NCBI RefSeq assembly: GCF_000383575.1
Contig: NZ_KB911579.1
Span: 375,707 to 439,706, forward strand
DNA: 64,000 nucleotides
Origin: Salinispora oceanensis
Lineage (GTDB): Bacteria > Actinomycetota > Actinomycetes > Mycobacteriales > Micromonosporaceae
Direction: 5' to 3'
A program made the translations under genes and the position numbers. Shown piece by piece: positions 9,991 through 18,946 of the stretch (position 1 is its first letter; the number at the start of each line of letters is the position of its first letter). The notes under the pieces are model-generated. The model was not told the DNA's origin and did no database searches. It was given only the letters and a program-made list of their open reading frames with translations.

Positions 9991-10048
9991 CCGACCAGTT
10001 TCCCAGCGGGTCCGGCCACCACGGGTGGCTTCCGCCAGCGCTGCACGA

Positions 10049-11506
10049 TCAGGCGATGACGGCCGGCTCCGACCACTGCGGCCGGCCGGCGCGGTCTAGG
10101 TCGTAGCGGACGGCGGCGATCCGGTCGACCGCCTCCACCAGATCGGCCTCGGGCAGGGTGAACGGCAACCGTAGGAAACGCTCCAGCGTCCCGTCCAGAC
10201 CGAACCGGGGGCCGGGGGCGAGGCGCACGCCCACCTGTTCGGCGGCGCGGGCGAGTGCGCTGGAGATCGGACCGTCGAGCTCCGCCCAGAGGTTGACTCC
10301 GCCGTGCGGCACGCTCACCCGCCACTCGGGCAGGCGCTCGGTGAGGGCATCGAGCAGAACGTCCCGCTGGGCGGTGAGCTGGGCTCGCCGGGCGGCCACG
10401 ATCGCCGGTCCCTGCGCCAGTAGGTGGACGGCGACCAGTTGGTCCAGCACTGGACTCGCCATGTCCACCCCGACCCGGACGGCGGCGAGCCGCTGCACCT
10501 GCGGCGCGGACGCACGGATCCAGCCGATCCGCAGCCCGCCCCAGTACGCCTTACTCATCCCCCCGACGGTGAGCACCCGGGAGTGTCGGTCGAAGCTGGC
10601 GGTGGGCGGGGGCATCACCCCGCCGGCCAGGGACAGGTCCACAAACGACTCATCGATCACGAGTTCGGAGCCGACGGCGTGAGCGGTGGCGACCAGCCGC
10701 TCCCGCAGCTGGGCCGACATCAGGTGTCCGGTCGGGTTCTGAAAGTCCGGGATCAGATAGGCCAGCTTGGGTCGCCCCTGGCGGAGGGCGCCAAGCAGGA
10801 GGTCAGCGTCCCAGCCGAGGGCATCCGGGGCGAGGCCGTGAGTGCTGATGCGGGCCCGCCGGGCGTGCAGCGCAGCCAGGGCGTTCGGGTAGCTGGGCGC
10901 CTCCACCAAGACACTACCGCCCGGACTGTGCGTGAGACGGAGCACCAGGTCCAGGGCGTGCTGGGTGCCATTGGTGACCATGACCTGCTCGGGTGAGGTG
11001 GGTAGGCCCCGTTCGTCGTACGTGCGGGCGATGGCCTCCCGCAGTTCGCTGATACCGGTCGGGTGGTAGCCCGCCCCACCCAGATAGCGGGGCAAGTCTG
11101 CGGCGGCCGCCTGGGCGGCGGGCAGCAGCTCGGGCGGGGCGGCAAGGGCCGCAACGCCAAGATCAAGCATCTCGCGGTCGTCGAGCGGGGTCCAGAGGCC
11201 GCTTCCCGCCATCCGATGGTTGCCGGGGAGCATGGTCCAGCTGCCAGCGCCGCGCCGGCTGGCGAGGTGGCCACTGTCACGAAGCTCCCGGTAGGCCGCG
11301 GTGACCGTGGTCCGGCTGATCCGCAGCGCCTCCGCCAGCTCCCGCTCGGCCGGCAGACGAACGCCCAGCGAGAGCCGCCCATCGGCGAGCAACCCCCGGA
11401 TGGCCGCGGCCAGCGCCACGTAGTCGGGGCTGCGCCGGCGACCGGGGAGCGCATGCCACTGGCCGAGCAGCCGGGATAACTGGCTTCCACGCACCTGACT
11501 CTTCAT
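10049..11506 (-). CDS. MocR/PdxR-type regulator, GntR HTH fused to aminotransferase-like domain (YczR-like)
   Basis: 485 aa. Residues about 20-90 are a GntR winged helix (ALAAAIRGLLADGRLSLG, LPAERELAEALRISRTTV), and the rest is a fold-type I aminotransferase-like domain with TNGTQHALD, DFQNPTG, and the PLP lysine in GGMSKAYWGGLR. The ATG at 11506 is preceded by GGTGGAG; the GTG at 11521 is a less likely start. It is divergent from a YczE-type membrane protein gene, the same pairing that defines the YczR subgroup of MocR regulators. It probably senses PLP or an amine and acts on the shared promoter with ATTGG repeats. Confidence 0.9.
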   Translation of the reverse strand: MKSQVRGSQLSRLLGQWHALPGRRRSPDYVALAAAIRGLLADGRLSLGVRLPAERELAEALRISRTTVTAAYRELRDSGHLASRRGAGSWTMLPGNHRMAGSGLWTPLDDREMLDLGVAALAAPPELLPAAQAAAADLPRYLGGAGYHPTGISELREAIARTYDERGLPTSPEQVMVTNGTQHALDLVLRLTHSPGGSVLVEAPSYPNALAALHARRARISTHGLAPDALGWDADLLLGALRQGRPKLAYLIPDFQNPTGHLMSAQLRERLVATAHAVGSELVIDESFVDLSLAGGVMPPPTASFDRHSRVLTVGGMSKAYWGGLRIGWIRASAPQVQRLAAVRVGVDMASPVLDQLVAVHLLAQGPAIVAARRAQLTAQRDVLLDALTERLPEWRVSVPHGGVNLWAELDGPISSALARAAEQVGVRLAPGPRFGLDGTLERFLRLPFTLPEADLVEAVDRIAAVRYDLDRAGRPQWSEPAVIA

Positions 11507-11521
11507 GGGCCACTCCACCAC

Positions 11522-11579
11522 AATTGGCTCTACTGGTCGCCTGATTGGTTACTAGATTGGCATGCGTGCAACAGATTGG
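11522..11579. promoter_or_regulatory. Divergent promoter with four ATTGG direct repeats (probable MocR sites)
   Basis: ATTGG occurs at 11523-11527, 11544-11548, 11556-11560 and 11575-11579, all on the plus strand, between the regulator and yczE. MocR regulators commonly bind direct repeats. TAGATT at 11553-11558 lies 7 nt upstream of the yczE GTG and is a likely leaderless -10 that overlaps the third repeat, so binding there could block transcription. The binding assignment is inferred from context only. Confidence 0.5.
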
Positions 11580-12207
11580 CAATCTCAGCTACCGGCCCGC
11601 GCGACGGCTGACCCAGCTCTACGCTGGACTCGGCCTCTACGGCGTGAGCATGGCCCTGTTGATCCGCTCCGGCCTCGGCCTGGACCCCTGGGACGTCTTC
11701 CACCAAGGGATCGCCGGGCACACCGGGCTCTCCTTCGGCACGGTGACCATCGCGGTCGGGGCGCTGGTGCTGCTGCTGTGGATCCCGCTACGGCAGCGGC
11801 CGGGCCTCGGCACGGTCAGCAATGTGGTGGTGGTCGGGCTCGTGGTGGACGCCACCCTCGCCCTACTACCGGCGGACCTACCGCTCGCCACCCGAACCGC
11901 CCTACTCGTCGGCGGGATCGTCGCCAACGGCACGGCGAGCGGACTCTATCTCGGCTCCCGGCTCGGCCCCGGCCCCCGCGACGGCCTGATGACCGGGTTC
12001 GTCGCCCGCCGGCCACGATTCTCGATCCGGCTCGTCCGCACCACCATCGAGGTCGCCGTACTGGGGCTGGGCTGGCTGCTCGGCGGCGCGGTCGGCCCCG
12101 GCACGGTGGCGTATGCCCTGACCATCGGCCCGCTGACCCAGTTCGTGCTGCCCCGCGTGACGGTCCCTCCTCCGCCCAACCCCACCCCAGTCCCGACTCC
12201 CGGTTGA
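11566..12207 (+). CDS. YczE/YitT-like integral membrane protein
   Basis: 213 aa with about five hydrophobic segments. It shows the YczE hallmark GLGLDPWDVFHQGI after the first helix (GVSMALLIRSGLG) and GPGPRDGLMTGF in the middle, followed by IRLVRTTIEVAVLGLGWLLGG. The function of the family is unknown; some members affect production of secondary metabolites or act in efflux. Start GTG 11566 is chosen because a -10-like TAGATT lies 7 nt upstream; a start at 11545 is possible. Its divergent neighbour is the MocR-type regulator, which is expected to control it. The C-terminus is a proline-rich tail. Confidence 0.85.
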   Translation: MQQIGNLSYRPARRLTQLYAGLGLYGVSMALLIRSGLGLDPWDVFHQGIAGHTGLSFGTVTIAVGALVLLLWIPLRQRPGLGTVSNVVVVGLVVDATLALLPADLPLATRTALLVGGIVANGTASGLYLGSRLGPGPRDGLMTGFVARRPRFSIRLVRTTIEVAVLGLGWLLGGAVGPGTVAYALTIGPLTQFVLPRVTVPPPPNPTPVPTPG

Positions 12208-12350
12208 GCCGTGTGCTCCCGCGCACCGTCCCCGTCCCGCCGACCCCCCGGCGGCTATCCGGCTCACCGCTAGCGACGCAAAGGACGACCCGTTGTAGCC
12301 CAATGGGAGGAGGTGTTTCCTTTCCGGCGCGGGATCGGCACAATCTGGCC

Positions 12351-12812
12351 ATGGGGGAGAGACAATGGCAGTGGACGGACGCTTGGATCTTCGTATCGCT
12401 GGTGATCGCAAACGGCGCCGGCCGGCATCGTCGCGCAGCGTCCAGCCGGCGGCCCCTGGGAGTCCGTCTCGCCGACGTTCTCTCCACCGCCGACCACCTC
12501 AACCGCGCGCTCCCCGAACGGCAGGAGGTCGAGGTCGCGATCCGTCGGTTGGTCGGCAGTGGCCTGGTCAGCGTCACCGACGGCTGGTTCCGGATCACGC
12601 CGGATGGGGAACGGCTCTGGCGTACCCGCCCGCACGCCGGCCTGGCCACCACGGTCGACACCGTGCAGGGCGCGTTGAGCCGTCAGCACGCCCCGGGCGA
12701 CGCGGACTGGCATCTGGACGAGGCGGAGCACGCGGCGGCCGTTCAGGAGTACGCGGTCCGTTCCATCCCGTCACCGCGACGGTCCCCCAAGAACCACGCC
12801 CGCCGGGACTGA
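12351..12812 (+). CDS. Hypothetical protein, possible winged-helix fold
   Basis: 153 aa, not recognised as a named family. The N-terminus MGERQWQWTDAWIFVSLVI is followed by LADVLSTADHLNRALPERQ, EVEVAIRRLVGSGLVSVTDGWFRITPDGERLWR, which reads like a PadR- or DprA-type winged helix (helix, recognition helix, wing with a terminal Gly-Glu). A polar C-terminus follows (AAAVQEYAVRSIPSPRRS). Starts at ATG 12351 with CACAAT six bases upstream, possibly leaderless. It sits between yczE and the convergent hisF. It may be a small regulator, but no target can be proposed. Confidence 0.7.
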   Translation: MGERQWQWTDAWIFVSLVIANGAGRHRRAASSRRPLGVRLADVLSTADHLNRALPERQEVEVAIRRLVGSGLVSVTDGWFRITPDGERLWRTRPHAGLATTVDTVQGALSRQHAPGDADWHLDEAEHAAAVQEYAVRSIPSPRRSPKNHARRD

Positions 12813-12846
12813 CCGGCACAGCCCGCCGGCTGGCCGACGAGGCGGG

Positions 12847-13611
12847 TCAGCGAACCGGGTGACCCCCCTCGCGCAGTATGTCCTTGACGTCGCCGACGGT
12901 GAGCTGGCCGAAGTGAAAGACGCTCGCGGCGAGCACCGCGTCGGCACCGGCGTCAACCGCCGGCGGGAAGTGACTCGCCTCGCCCGCGCCCCCGCTGGCG
13001 ACCACCGGCACGTTGACCACCGCCCGCACCGCGCGGATCAACTCCAGGTCAAAACCCGCCTTAGTGCCATCGACATCCATCGAGTTGAGCAGAATCTCAC
13101 CCGCGCCCAGCTCGGCGCCGCGCCGCGCCCAGTCGATGGCGTCGATGCCGGTACCACGTCGGCCGCCGTGCGTGGTCACCTCGAACCCGCTGGTGGTGGC
13201 GGAGGAGGCGCGCCGCACATCGAGGGAGAGCACCAGCACCTGCCGGCCGAACCGCTCCGCGATCTCAGCGATCAGGTCGGGACGGGTGATCGCGGCGGTG
13301 TTCACGCCGACCTTGTCCGCCCCCGCGCGCAGCAACGCGTCAACGTCACTTACCTGCCGCACCCCACCACCGACGGTGAGCGGAATAAAGACTGACTCCG
13401 CGGTACGGCGGACCACGTCCAGCATCGTGCCGCGGTCGCTCACCGAGGCGGTGACATCCAGAAACGTCAGCTCGTCAGCGCCAGCCCGGTGGTACGCCGC
13501 GGCCCGCTCCACCGGGTCGCCCGCGTCCCGCAGGTTGAGGAAGTTGACGCCCTTGACCACCCGCCCGGCATCCACGTCGAGACAGGGAATCACACGTACG
13601 GCCAGGGACAT
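12847..13611 (-). CDS. hisF: Imidazole glycerol phosphate synthase cyclase subunit
   Basis: 254 aa TIM barrel, the usual length. Uses ammonia delivered by HisH to form IGP and AICAR from PRFAR, step five of histidine synthesis. Catalytic Asp11 is seen in [14 protein letters not shown], and the second catalytic Asp in LSLDVRR. Phosphate-binding glycine loops are VGGGVR and VASGGAGE, and [15 protein letters not shown] is also typical. ATG start at 13611. It is detached from the hisDCBHA operon by a MarR and oxidoreductase pair, and from hisI by 11 kb, so it needs its own promoter. Confidence 0.96.
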   Translation of the reverse strand: MSLAVRVIPCLDVDAGRVVKGVNFLNLRDAGDPVERAAAYHRAGADELTFLDVTASVSDRGTMLDVVRRTAESVFIPLTVGGGVRQVSDVDALLRAGADKVGVNTAAITRPDLIAEIAERFGRQVLVLSLDVRRASSATTSGFEVTTHGGRRGTGIDAIDWARRGAELGAGEILLNSMDVDGTKAGFDLELIRAVRAVVNVPVVASGGAGEASHFPPAVDAGADAVLAASVFHFGQLTVGDVKDILREGGHPVR

Positions 13612-13721
13612 GTTGTCAGCCTAGCCAACGCGATCCGCCGGCGTTCGTCGCGTGCGGCGCCACCGGGGGATCGCGTTGGACAAGATGCGTCCCTACCGCC
13701 GAGGCGAGGCGGGCTCCCTGC

Positions 13722-14732
13722 TCACACCCGGACCAGCATCTTGCCGAGGTTCTCGCCGCGGAGCAGGCCCAGGAAGGCCGCCGGGGCGTTCTCGATGCCG
13801 TCGATGATCGTCTCGTCGTAACTGAGCTTCCCGTCCCGGAGCCACCCGCCGACCTCCTGTGCGAACTGCTCGCCCAGCTTTCCGTAGTCGGAGACGATGA
13901 AGCCGCGCAGGGTGAGCCGCTTGCTGATGATCATCGCTAGGTTGCGCGGAGCGGCCGGCGGCTCGGTCGCGTTGTACTGCGCGATCATCCCGCAGATCGC
14001 GGCCCGGCCGTTCGGCCGCATCGCGCCGATCGCCGCCTCCAGGTGCTCGCCGCCCACGTTGTCGAAGTAGACGTCGATCCCCTCCGGCGCGGCGGAGTCC
14101 AGCGACTCCCGTACCGGGCCATCGTGGTAGTCGAAGGCGACGTCGAAACCGAGCGCCCGCAGCCGCTCAACCTTGGCCGGCGAGCCGGCGCTGCCGACCA
14201 CTCGGCCGGCCCCGCGAAGCTTGGCGATCTGGCCGACCATGCTCCCCACCGCGCCAGCCGCCCCAGAGACGAAGACGGTCTCCCCGGGCTGCATGGCGGC
14301 GACCTCGAGCAATCCGGCGTAGGCGGTAAGCCCGGTCATTCCCAACACGCCGAGGTACGTGCTGACCGGGGCGAGGGCAGGATCGACCTTCCGGACGGTC
14401 GCTGCGTCCAGCAGCGCGTACTCCCGCCAGCCGAGCGCGTGGAGCACCGTGTCGCCGAGGGCGAAGCCGTCGGCCTCACTCGCCACCACCTCGCCGACCG
14501 CCCCGCCGTCGAGCGGCGCGTCCAGCGCGAACGGCGGGACGTAGGAGGCAACATCATTCATCCGCCCCCGCATGTACGGATCGACGGAGATGAAGGTGTT
14601 CCGAACCACGATCTGACCCGGGCCCGGGGTGGGGATGTCGGTGGAGACCAACCGGAAGTTCTCCTCGGTCGGCCACCCCTGCGGCCGCGAGGCTAGCTGG
14701 ATCTCACGGTTGGCGGTCTTGCTCATGGTCAC
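13722..14732 (-). CDS. NADP-dependent MDR-family oxidoreductase (CurA/PTGR-like)
   Basis: 336 aa medium-chain reductase without zinc-binding motifs. The catalytic-domain signature VDPYMRGRMND (near residue 55) and the Rossmann motif GAAGAVGSMVGQIAKLRGAG match the NADPH-dependent curcumin/prostaglandin reductase branch, which reduces activated double bonds of enones. DVYFDNVGGEHLE and AICGMIAQYN are also family motifs. The GTG at 14732 overlaps the MarR stop (GTGA) and AAGGAG lies 5 nt before it. Its coupling to a redox-type MarR regulator suggests that it detoxifies reactive carbonyl or quinone compounds. Confidence 0.9.
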   Translation of the reverse strand: MTMSKTANREIQLASRPQGWPTEENFRLVSTDIPTPGPGQIVVRNTFISVDPYMRGRMNDVASYVPPFALDAPLDGGAVGEVVASEADGFALGDTVLHALGWREYALLDAATVRKVDPALAPVSTYLGVLGMTGLTAYAGLLEVAAMQPGETVFVSGAAGAVGSMVGQIAKLRGAGRVVGSAGSPAKVERLRALGFDVAFDYHDGPVRESLDSAAPEGIDVYFDNVGGEHLEAAIGAMRPNGRAAICGMIAQYNATEPPAAPRNLAMIISKRLTLRGFIVSDYGKLGEQFAQEVGGWLRDGKLSYDETIIDGIENAPAAFLGLLRGENLGKMLVRV

Positions 14733-15181
14733 TGCTGCTCCTTGTGTTGGTGGATCGTTCTGGTGATCCGAGTGAGGGTGTCGCGTAGGACGACGAGATC
14801 GTCAGCACTGAGCCCGGTCGCCTGGGCCAACTGGCGGGGAACGTCAACCATGCGCCCACGCAGGGCCCGCCCCGCCGGGGTCAGCTCCACCGCCACCCGC
14901 CGTTCATCGGCCGGCGACCGCCGCCGGACCACCAGGCCCGCCGCCTCCAGCCGCTTGAGCAGTGGGGAGAGCGTTCCGGAATCCAGCTGCAGCCGGGCGC
15001 CGAGGCCAGAGACCGTCGGCGGCTGCTCCTGCTCGCCCTCCCAGAGCACCAGCAGCACGAGATACTGCGGATAGGTCAGCCCGAACCCGGCGAGGATGGG
15101 CCGGTAGACATCGGCCATGGCCCGTGAGGCGGTATATAGCGCGAAGCACACCTGCCGCCGCAGCACCAGATCATCGGTCAC
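14729..15181 (-). CDS. MarR family regulator, OhrR-like
   Basis: 150 aa winged helix protein: LVLLVLWEGE, VSGLGARLQLDSGTLSPLLKRLEAAGLVVRRRSPADERRVAVELT is the DNA-binding region with the DERR wing. The N-terminal VCFALYTASRAM carries the Cys at the position where OhrR proteins sense organic peroxides. It is the first gene of a two-gene operon with the MDR oxidoreductase rather than ohr. The GTG start has no ribosome site, and a promoter is embedded in the perfect palindrome just upstream, so it is probably leaderless and self-repressed. Confidence 0.9.
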   Translation of the reverse strand: MTDDLVLRRQVCFALYTASRAMADVYRPILAGFGLTYPQYLVLLVLWEGEQEQPPTVSGLGARLQLDSGTLSPLLKRLEAAGLVVRRRSPADERRVAVELTPAGRALRGRMVDVPRQLAQATGLSADDLVVLRDTLTRITRTIHQHKEQQ

Positions 15182-15188
15182 CCAAAAA

Positions 15189-15234
15189 GCGTAGCCCGCA
15201 GTTTAGTTGTGTACAACTAAACTGCGGGCTACGC
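15189..15234. promoter_or_regulatory. 46-bp perfect palindrome with embedded promoter/operator, also terminator-like
   Basis: Two 22-bp arms match without error around a 2-nt centre (15211-15212). The core TAGTTGTGTACAACTA resembles MarR/OhrR operators. On the minus strand TTGTAC and TACGCT are 17 nt apart and TACGCT lies 6 nt before the GTG at 15181, a good leaderless promoter. The same arms followed by TTTTT on the minus strand also look like an intrinsic terminator for the hisA end of the his operon. Confidence 0.75.
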
Positions 15235-15332
15235 GTCTTCCTGGCTTCGCAACCACCGGTACGAGGGACAACACACTCCGTCGGCCGACAATGCTGGCGG
15301 GGTGGCCACGCGGCAAGGACGCTGGTGAGAGA

Positions 15333-16058
15333 TCAGACGTCGGCCAGGGTCCGCAACGCCTCGGCCACGGTGAAGGCACCCGCGTAGAGCGCCTTGCCGG
15401 CGATTACCCCCTCCACCCCGACCGGCTCCAGGGCAGCCAGCGCACGCAGGTCGGCCAGGGTCGAGACACCACCGGACGCAATCACCGGAGCGCTGGTGCG
15501 GGCACAGACCTCACGGAGCAGCCACAGGTTCGGCCCCCGCATCGTGCCGTCCTTGGTGATGTCGGTGACCACATACCGGGACGCGCCGGCCCGGTCCAGC
15601 CGCGCCAGCACCTCCCACAGGTCGCCACCGTCCCGGGTCCAACCCCGAGCGGACAGGGTCTGCCCTCGCACGTCGAGGCCGATCGCCACCCGGTCGCCGT
15701 ACTCGCCGCAGACCCGATCGCACCACTCGGGATCCTCCAGCGCGGCGGTGCCGATATTGACCCGAGCGGCCCCGGTCGCCAGCGCGGCCTGTAACGACGC
15801 ATCGTCCCGGACTCCGCCGGAGAGCTCCACCCGCACGTCCAGGCGACGGACCACGTCGGCGAGCAACTCCGCGTTGGAGCCCCGACCGAAGGCCGCATCC
15901 AGGTCAACCAGGTGAATCCACTCCGCCCCGTCGCGCTGCCAGGCCAACGCGGCATCGAAGGGATCACCGTAGCTGGTCTCGCTACCGGCGGCGCCCTGCA
16001 CCAACCGGACGGCTTGCCCGTCAGCGACATCAACGGCGGGCAACAGGGTGAGGCTCAC
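15333..16058 (-). CDS. priA: HisA/PriA: phosphoribosyl isomerase A (bifunctional type)
   Basis: 241 aa TIM barrel. Isomerises ProFAR to PRFAR (HisA) and in most actinobacteria also phosphoribosylanthranilate in tryptophan synthesis (TrpF). Catalytic Asp residues are in [18 protein letters not shown] and [15 protein letters not shown]. The loop [12 protein letters not shown] contains the Arg and Trp seen in the bifunctional PriA form. GTG start at 16058 preceded by GAGGAG. It follows a small membrane gene 16 bp away. Whether a separate trpF exists cannot be judged from this window. Confidence 0.93.
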   Translation of the reverse strand: MSLTLLPAVDVADGQAVRLVQGAAGSETSYGDPFDAALAWQRDGAEWIHLVDLDAAFGRGSNAELLADVVRRLDVRVELSGGVRDDASLQAALATGAARVNIGTAALEDPEWCDRVCGEYGDRVAIGLDVRGQTLSARGWTRDGGDLWEVLARLDRAGASRYVVTDITKDGTMRGPNLWLLREVCARTSAPVIASGGVSTLADLRALAALEPVGVEGVIAGKALYAGAFTVAEALRTLADV

Positions 16059-16074
16059 AGAAAATCTCCTCGGA

Positions 16075-16398
16075 TCAGGAACGACGGTCCAAGGCGATCA
16101 CCACGATCGCCGGCAGTACGAGCAGCAGGAGCGCGACCAGCCCGAACCGCAACGCAAGATCATCTACTAGGGTCCAGATCATCAGGATCACGGCCACCGT
16201 CGACAGCACGATCGCGGCGCGCTCGCCGCGGGTTCGCCGGGGCAGCCGGCCGACCCGCCCCCGGCGTATCGTCGGGGTCAGCCGGCGAAGCAGTGCGCGC
16301 CGCTGAGCCTGCCGGGCGCGCTGCCGCTGCCGCACCGCCCGCCGCTGCGCTGCCTCCGCCTCCCGAGCCGCCCGACGCCGCGCCCGTTCCTTGCTCAC
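16075..16398 (-). CDS. Small basic membrane protein in the his operon
   Basis: 107 aa, unknown family. The first 60 residues are extremely rich in Arg, Ala and Gln ([20 protein letters not shown]), a likely cytoplasmic helix. They are followed by two hydrophobic helices, [18 protein letters not shown] and [21 protein letters not shown], and a short DRRS tail. Its GTG overlaps the hisH stop (GTGA), and priA follows after 16 bp, so it is translated as part of the his operon. No enzymatic motif. A membrane-tethering or regulatory role is conceivable but unsupported. Confidence 0.75.
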   Translation of the reverse strand: MSKERARRRAAREAEAAQRRAVRQRQRARQAQRRALLRRLTPTIRRGRVGRLPRRTRGERAAIVLSTVAVILMIWTLVDDLALRFGLVALLLLVLPAIVVIALDRRS

Positions 16399-17060
16399 CG
16401 AAGCCCCCCAGCGAAGTGGCCGGTCGCCGGCTGGGCGCTCGACGAAAGTGTGCCCAACCAGTTTCGCAGCAACACGGCCCCCGTGTCGGCGGACTTCTCC
16501 GGATGGAACTGGACGGCGCTGAGTGGGCCCCGCTCCACAGCGGCCACGAACTCCGCACCATGGTGGGCGGTGGTCACGGCAGCGCCGGCAGCGGCCAGCG
16601 CGGCCACCCCGTCCGCCGCGTATGAGTGAACAAAATAGAACCGGCTCGGGGCCAGGCCGGCGAAGAGCACCGAACCAGCCGGCGGCGATACCGTGTTCCA
16701 GCCCATGTGCGGCAGCCGCGCAGCGGGGAGTTGACCCACCTGTCCGGGCAGCAGCCCAAGACCATCGGTCACCACCCCGTGCTCGGCGCCACGCTCGAAG
16801 AGCACCTGCATGCCGACGCAGATGCCGAGTACCGGACGGCCGGCGGCGACCCGCTCGACAATCACCGGACCGGCGCCCAGCGCCGCTATCCCTGCCATGC
16901 AGGCGGCGAAAGCCCCGACGCCGGGAACCACCAGACCATCCGCAGCAGCAGCAGCGGCCAAGTCGTCGGTCACCGTCACCTCCGCGCCGGCCGCCGCGAG
17001 GGCCCGCTCCACGGAGCGGAGATTCCCCGACCCATAGTCCAGCACCACAACCCGGCTCAC
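16395..17060 (-). CDS. hisH: Imidazole glycerol phosphate synthase glutamine amidotransferase subunit
   Basis: 221 aa class I glutaminase; splits glutamine and passes ammonia to HisF. The Cys nucleophile is in LGICVGMQVLFE and the His-Glu pair in VQFHPEKSADTG. The N-terminal VVVLDYGSGNLRSVERAL is characteristic of HisH. The GTG at 17060 overlaps the stop of the small gene upstream, and its own stop overlaps the next small gene. Both overlaps are GTGA. The length is at the normal end of the family (200-220 aa). Confidence 0.95.
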   Translation of the reverse strand: MSRVVVLDYGSGNLRSVERALAAAGAEVTVTDDLAAAAAADGLVVPGVGAFAACMAGIAALGAGPVIVERVAAGRPVLGICVGMQVLFERGAEHGVVTDGLGLLPGQVGQLPAARLPHMGWNTVSPPAGSVLFAGLAPSRFYFVHSYAADGVAALAAAGAAVTTAHHGAEFVAAVERGPLSAVQFHPEKSADTGAVLLRNWLGTLSSSAQPATGHFAGGLR

Positions 17061-17230
17061 GAACCCTCCCCCGGCAGCAACCACAGGCCCCCGGCGACCG
17101 CCGCCAACATGGCCAGCGCCGCGGTGGTAAGCACCACCCCACGCGGTACTCCCTGCCGATGCAACGAGAGCGCCCCGCCGACCAGCACCCCAGCCAGAAT
17201 CAGCAGCAGGATCGGTAGCACCCCACCCAT
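17057..17230 (-). CDS. Small two-helix membrane protein between hisB and hisH
   Basis: 57 aa, not recognised. Two hydrophobic segments, GGVLPILLLILAGVLVGGAL and VVLTTAALAMLAAVAGGLWL, are joined by a polar turn LHRQGVPRG. ATG at 17230 preceded by GTGGAG; its stop overlaps the hisH GTG. The neighbour hisB ends 31 bp upstream. A similar small gene is found at this place in Streptomyces his operons (established knowledge of gene order, not checked here). Too small to be in many annotations, but coupling and composition support it. Confidence 0.7.
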   Translation of the reverse strand: MGGVLPILLLILAGVLVGGALSLHRQGVPRGVVLTTAALAMLAAVAGGLWLLPGEGS

Positions 17231-17261
17231 CAGCGCCACGCTCCACTCACGATCATGGTCC

Positions 17262-17873
17262 TCACAGTCTCCCCTTAGTGCTGGGCACCACGTCGGCGAA
17301 CCGCGGGTCCACGGCTGTCGCCTCGCGCAACGCCCGGGACACCGCCTTGAACTGGGCCTCCACCACGTGGTGGGCGTCCGGGTGCCCGCCCGGCCGGGCC
17401 GCTCGCAGCACGTCAACGTGCAGCGTGACCCGGGCCGACTGGCCGAAGGACTCCCAAATGTGTCGGGTCATGCTGGTCGGGTAGACCGGTCCGATGTACG
17501 GGGCGAGCGTCGGCTCGTCGTGCACGACATACGGCCGACCCGAGAGGTCAACGGCGGCCCGGACCAACACCTCGTCCATCGGAACCGTGGCCGAGCCGTA
17601 CCGCCGGATGCCGGCCCGGTCACCCAGCGCGCGATCAACCGCGGCGCCCAGCGCCAACGCCGTGTCCTCCATCGTGTGATGCGCGTCGATGTGAAGATCA
17701 CCGACGGTGTGCACGGTGAGGTCAAACCCGCCGTGCCGGGCGATCTGGTGCAGCATGTGGTCATAGAAGCCAACACCGGTCTCGATATCGGCCTTACCGC
17801 TACCGTCGAGGTCAATCTCGACGAGAACCTTGGTTTCCTTGGTGACCCGCTCGACCCGGGCGGTACGACTCAT
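17262..17873 (-). CDS. hisB: Imidazoleglycerol-phosphate dehydratase
   Basis: 203 aa, the monofunctional actinobacterial form. Removes water from IGP to form imidazole acetol phosphate. The metal-binding His motifs are [29 protein letters not shown] and [15 protein letters not shown], in their usual places. The ATG at 17873 overlaps the hisC stop (ATGA), so it is coupled within the his operon. The long run of four-base overlaps around it indicates co-transcription from hisD. No HisN phosphatase domain is fused. Confidence 0.96.
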   Translation of the reverse strand: MSRTARVERVTKETKVLVEIDLDGSGKADIETGVGFYDHMLHQIARHGGFDLTVHTVGDLHIDAHHTMEDTALALGAAVDRALGDRAGIRRYGSATVPMDEVLVRAAVDLSGRPYVVHDEPTLAPYIGPVYPTSMTRHIWESFGQSARVTLHVDVLRAARPGGHPDAHHVVEAQFKAVSRALREATAVDPRFADVVPSTKGRL

Positions 17874-18946
17874 GACGACAGCTTCTCCACAGCGATCAGG
17901 AAGGCATCGGTCTCGGCGGGAGTGCCGGCAGTGACCCGCAACCAGCCGGGCAGGCCGACATCACGAACCAGGACCCCGGCATCGAGCAGGACCTGCCATG
18001 CGGCGCGCTGGTCCCCACCGACCTCGAACAACACGAAATTGGCGTCGCTGTCGGCGACCCGGTGGCCGCGGGCACGGAGTTCGGTCACGATCCGATCCCG
18101 CTGCACCTTGATCGCCGAGACGGTGCTCAGCAGCTCGTCGCGATGCGCCAGGGCGGCCCGCGCCGCCGCCTGGGTCAGCGCGGACAGGTGGTAGGGCAGC
18201 CGGACGAGTTGCACGGCCGCCACCACCGCCGGGTCGGCGGCCAGGTAGCCCAGCCGTCCCCCGGCGAACCCGAACGCCTTGCTCATCGTACGGGTCACCA
18301 CCAGCCGGGGGTGGTCACGCAACAGCGACAGGGCACTGACCGTGCCGGCTCGGGCGAACTCCGCGTACGCCTCGTCAACCACCACCATCCCCGGCGCCTC
18401 GGCCAGCACGGCGGTGACCACGGCCAGGTCCAGGACAGTGCCGGTGGGATTGTTCGGCGAGCAGAGGAAGACCACATCCGGACGGGACTCACGGACCTGC
18501 GCCACCGCCTCGGCAACGGTCAGCCCGAAGTCGACGCCGCGCCGGGCCGGCGCCCACCGGGTACCGGTGCCGAGCGCCAGCAGCGGATGCATCGAGTACG
18601 CCGGCAGGAAACCGAGCGCGGTCCGCCCCGGCCCGCCGAAGACCTGGAGCAGTTGCTGGTGGACCTCGTTGGAGCCGTTGGCAGCCCATATTTGATCAAG
18701 ATTGAACCCCGCACCCAGGTACGCCGCCAAGTCGCCACGGAGCGCCACCGCGTCCCGGTCCGGGTACCGATTGAGGTCCCGCAGCTCGGCGGCGATCGCC
18801 CGGCCGATCGTCTCGGCCACCGCATCCGGCACCGGGTACGAGTTCTCATTCGTGTTCAACCGAACCGACACGTCCAGCTGCGGCGCCCCGTACGGGGTCA
18901 GCCCGCGTAGGTCCGCCCGGATCGGCAGATCGTCCAGGCCGGTCAC
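17870..18946 (-). CDS. hisC: Histidinol-phosphate aminotransferase
   Basis: 358 aa fold-type I PLP enzyme. Transfers an amino group from glutamate to imidazole acetol phosphate. Family motifs: [55 protein letters not shown] and the PLP Lys in [16 protein letters not shown]. Start GTG at 18946 overlaps the hisD stop. An upstream in-frame extension to 19231 is a shadow of hisD. It overlaps hisB by 4 bp downstream. Confidence 0.96.
   Translation of the reverse strand: MTGLDDLPIRADLRGLTPYGAPQLDVSVRLNTNENSYPVPDAVAETIGRAIAAELRDLNRYPDRDAVALRGDLAAYLGAGFNLDQIWAANGSNEVHQQLLQVFGGPGRTALGFLPAYSMHPLLALGTGTRWAPARRGVDFGLTVAEAVAQVRESRPDVVFLCSPNNPTGTVLDLAVVTAVLAEAPGMVVVDEAYAEFARAGTVSALSLLRDHPRLVVTRTMSKAFGFAGGRLGYLAADPAVVAAVQLVRLPYHLSALTQAAARAALAHRDELLSTVSAIKVQRDRIVTELRARGHRVADSDANFVLFEVGGDQRAAWQVLLDAGVLVRDVGLPGWLRVTAGTPAETDAFLIAVEKLSS

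Noticed and set aside
15181..15333. An additional small gene between hisA and the MarR gene
   Set aside because: Only the palindrome and a short GC-rich stretch are present; no frame with a start site.
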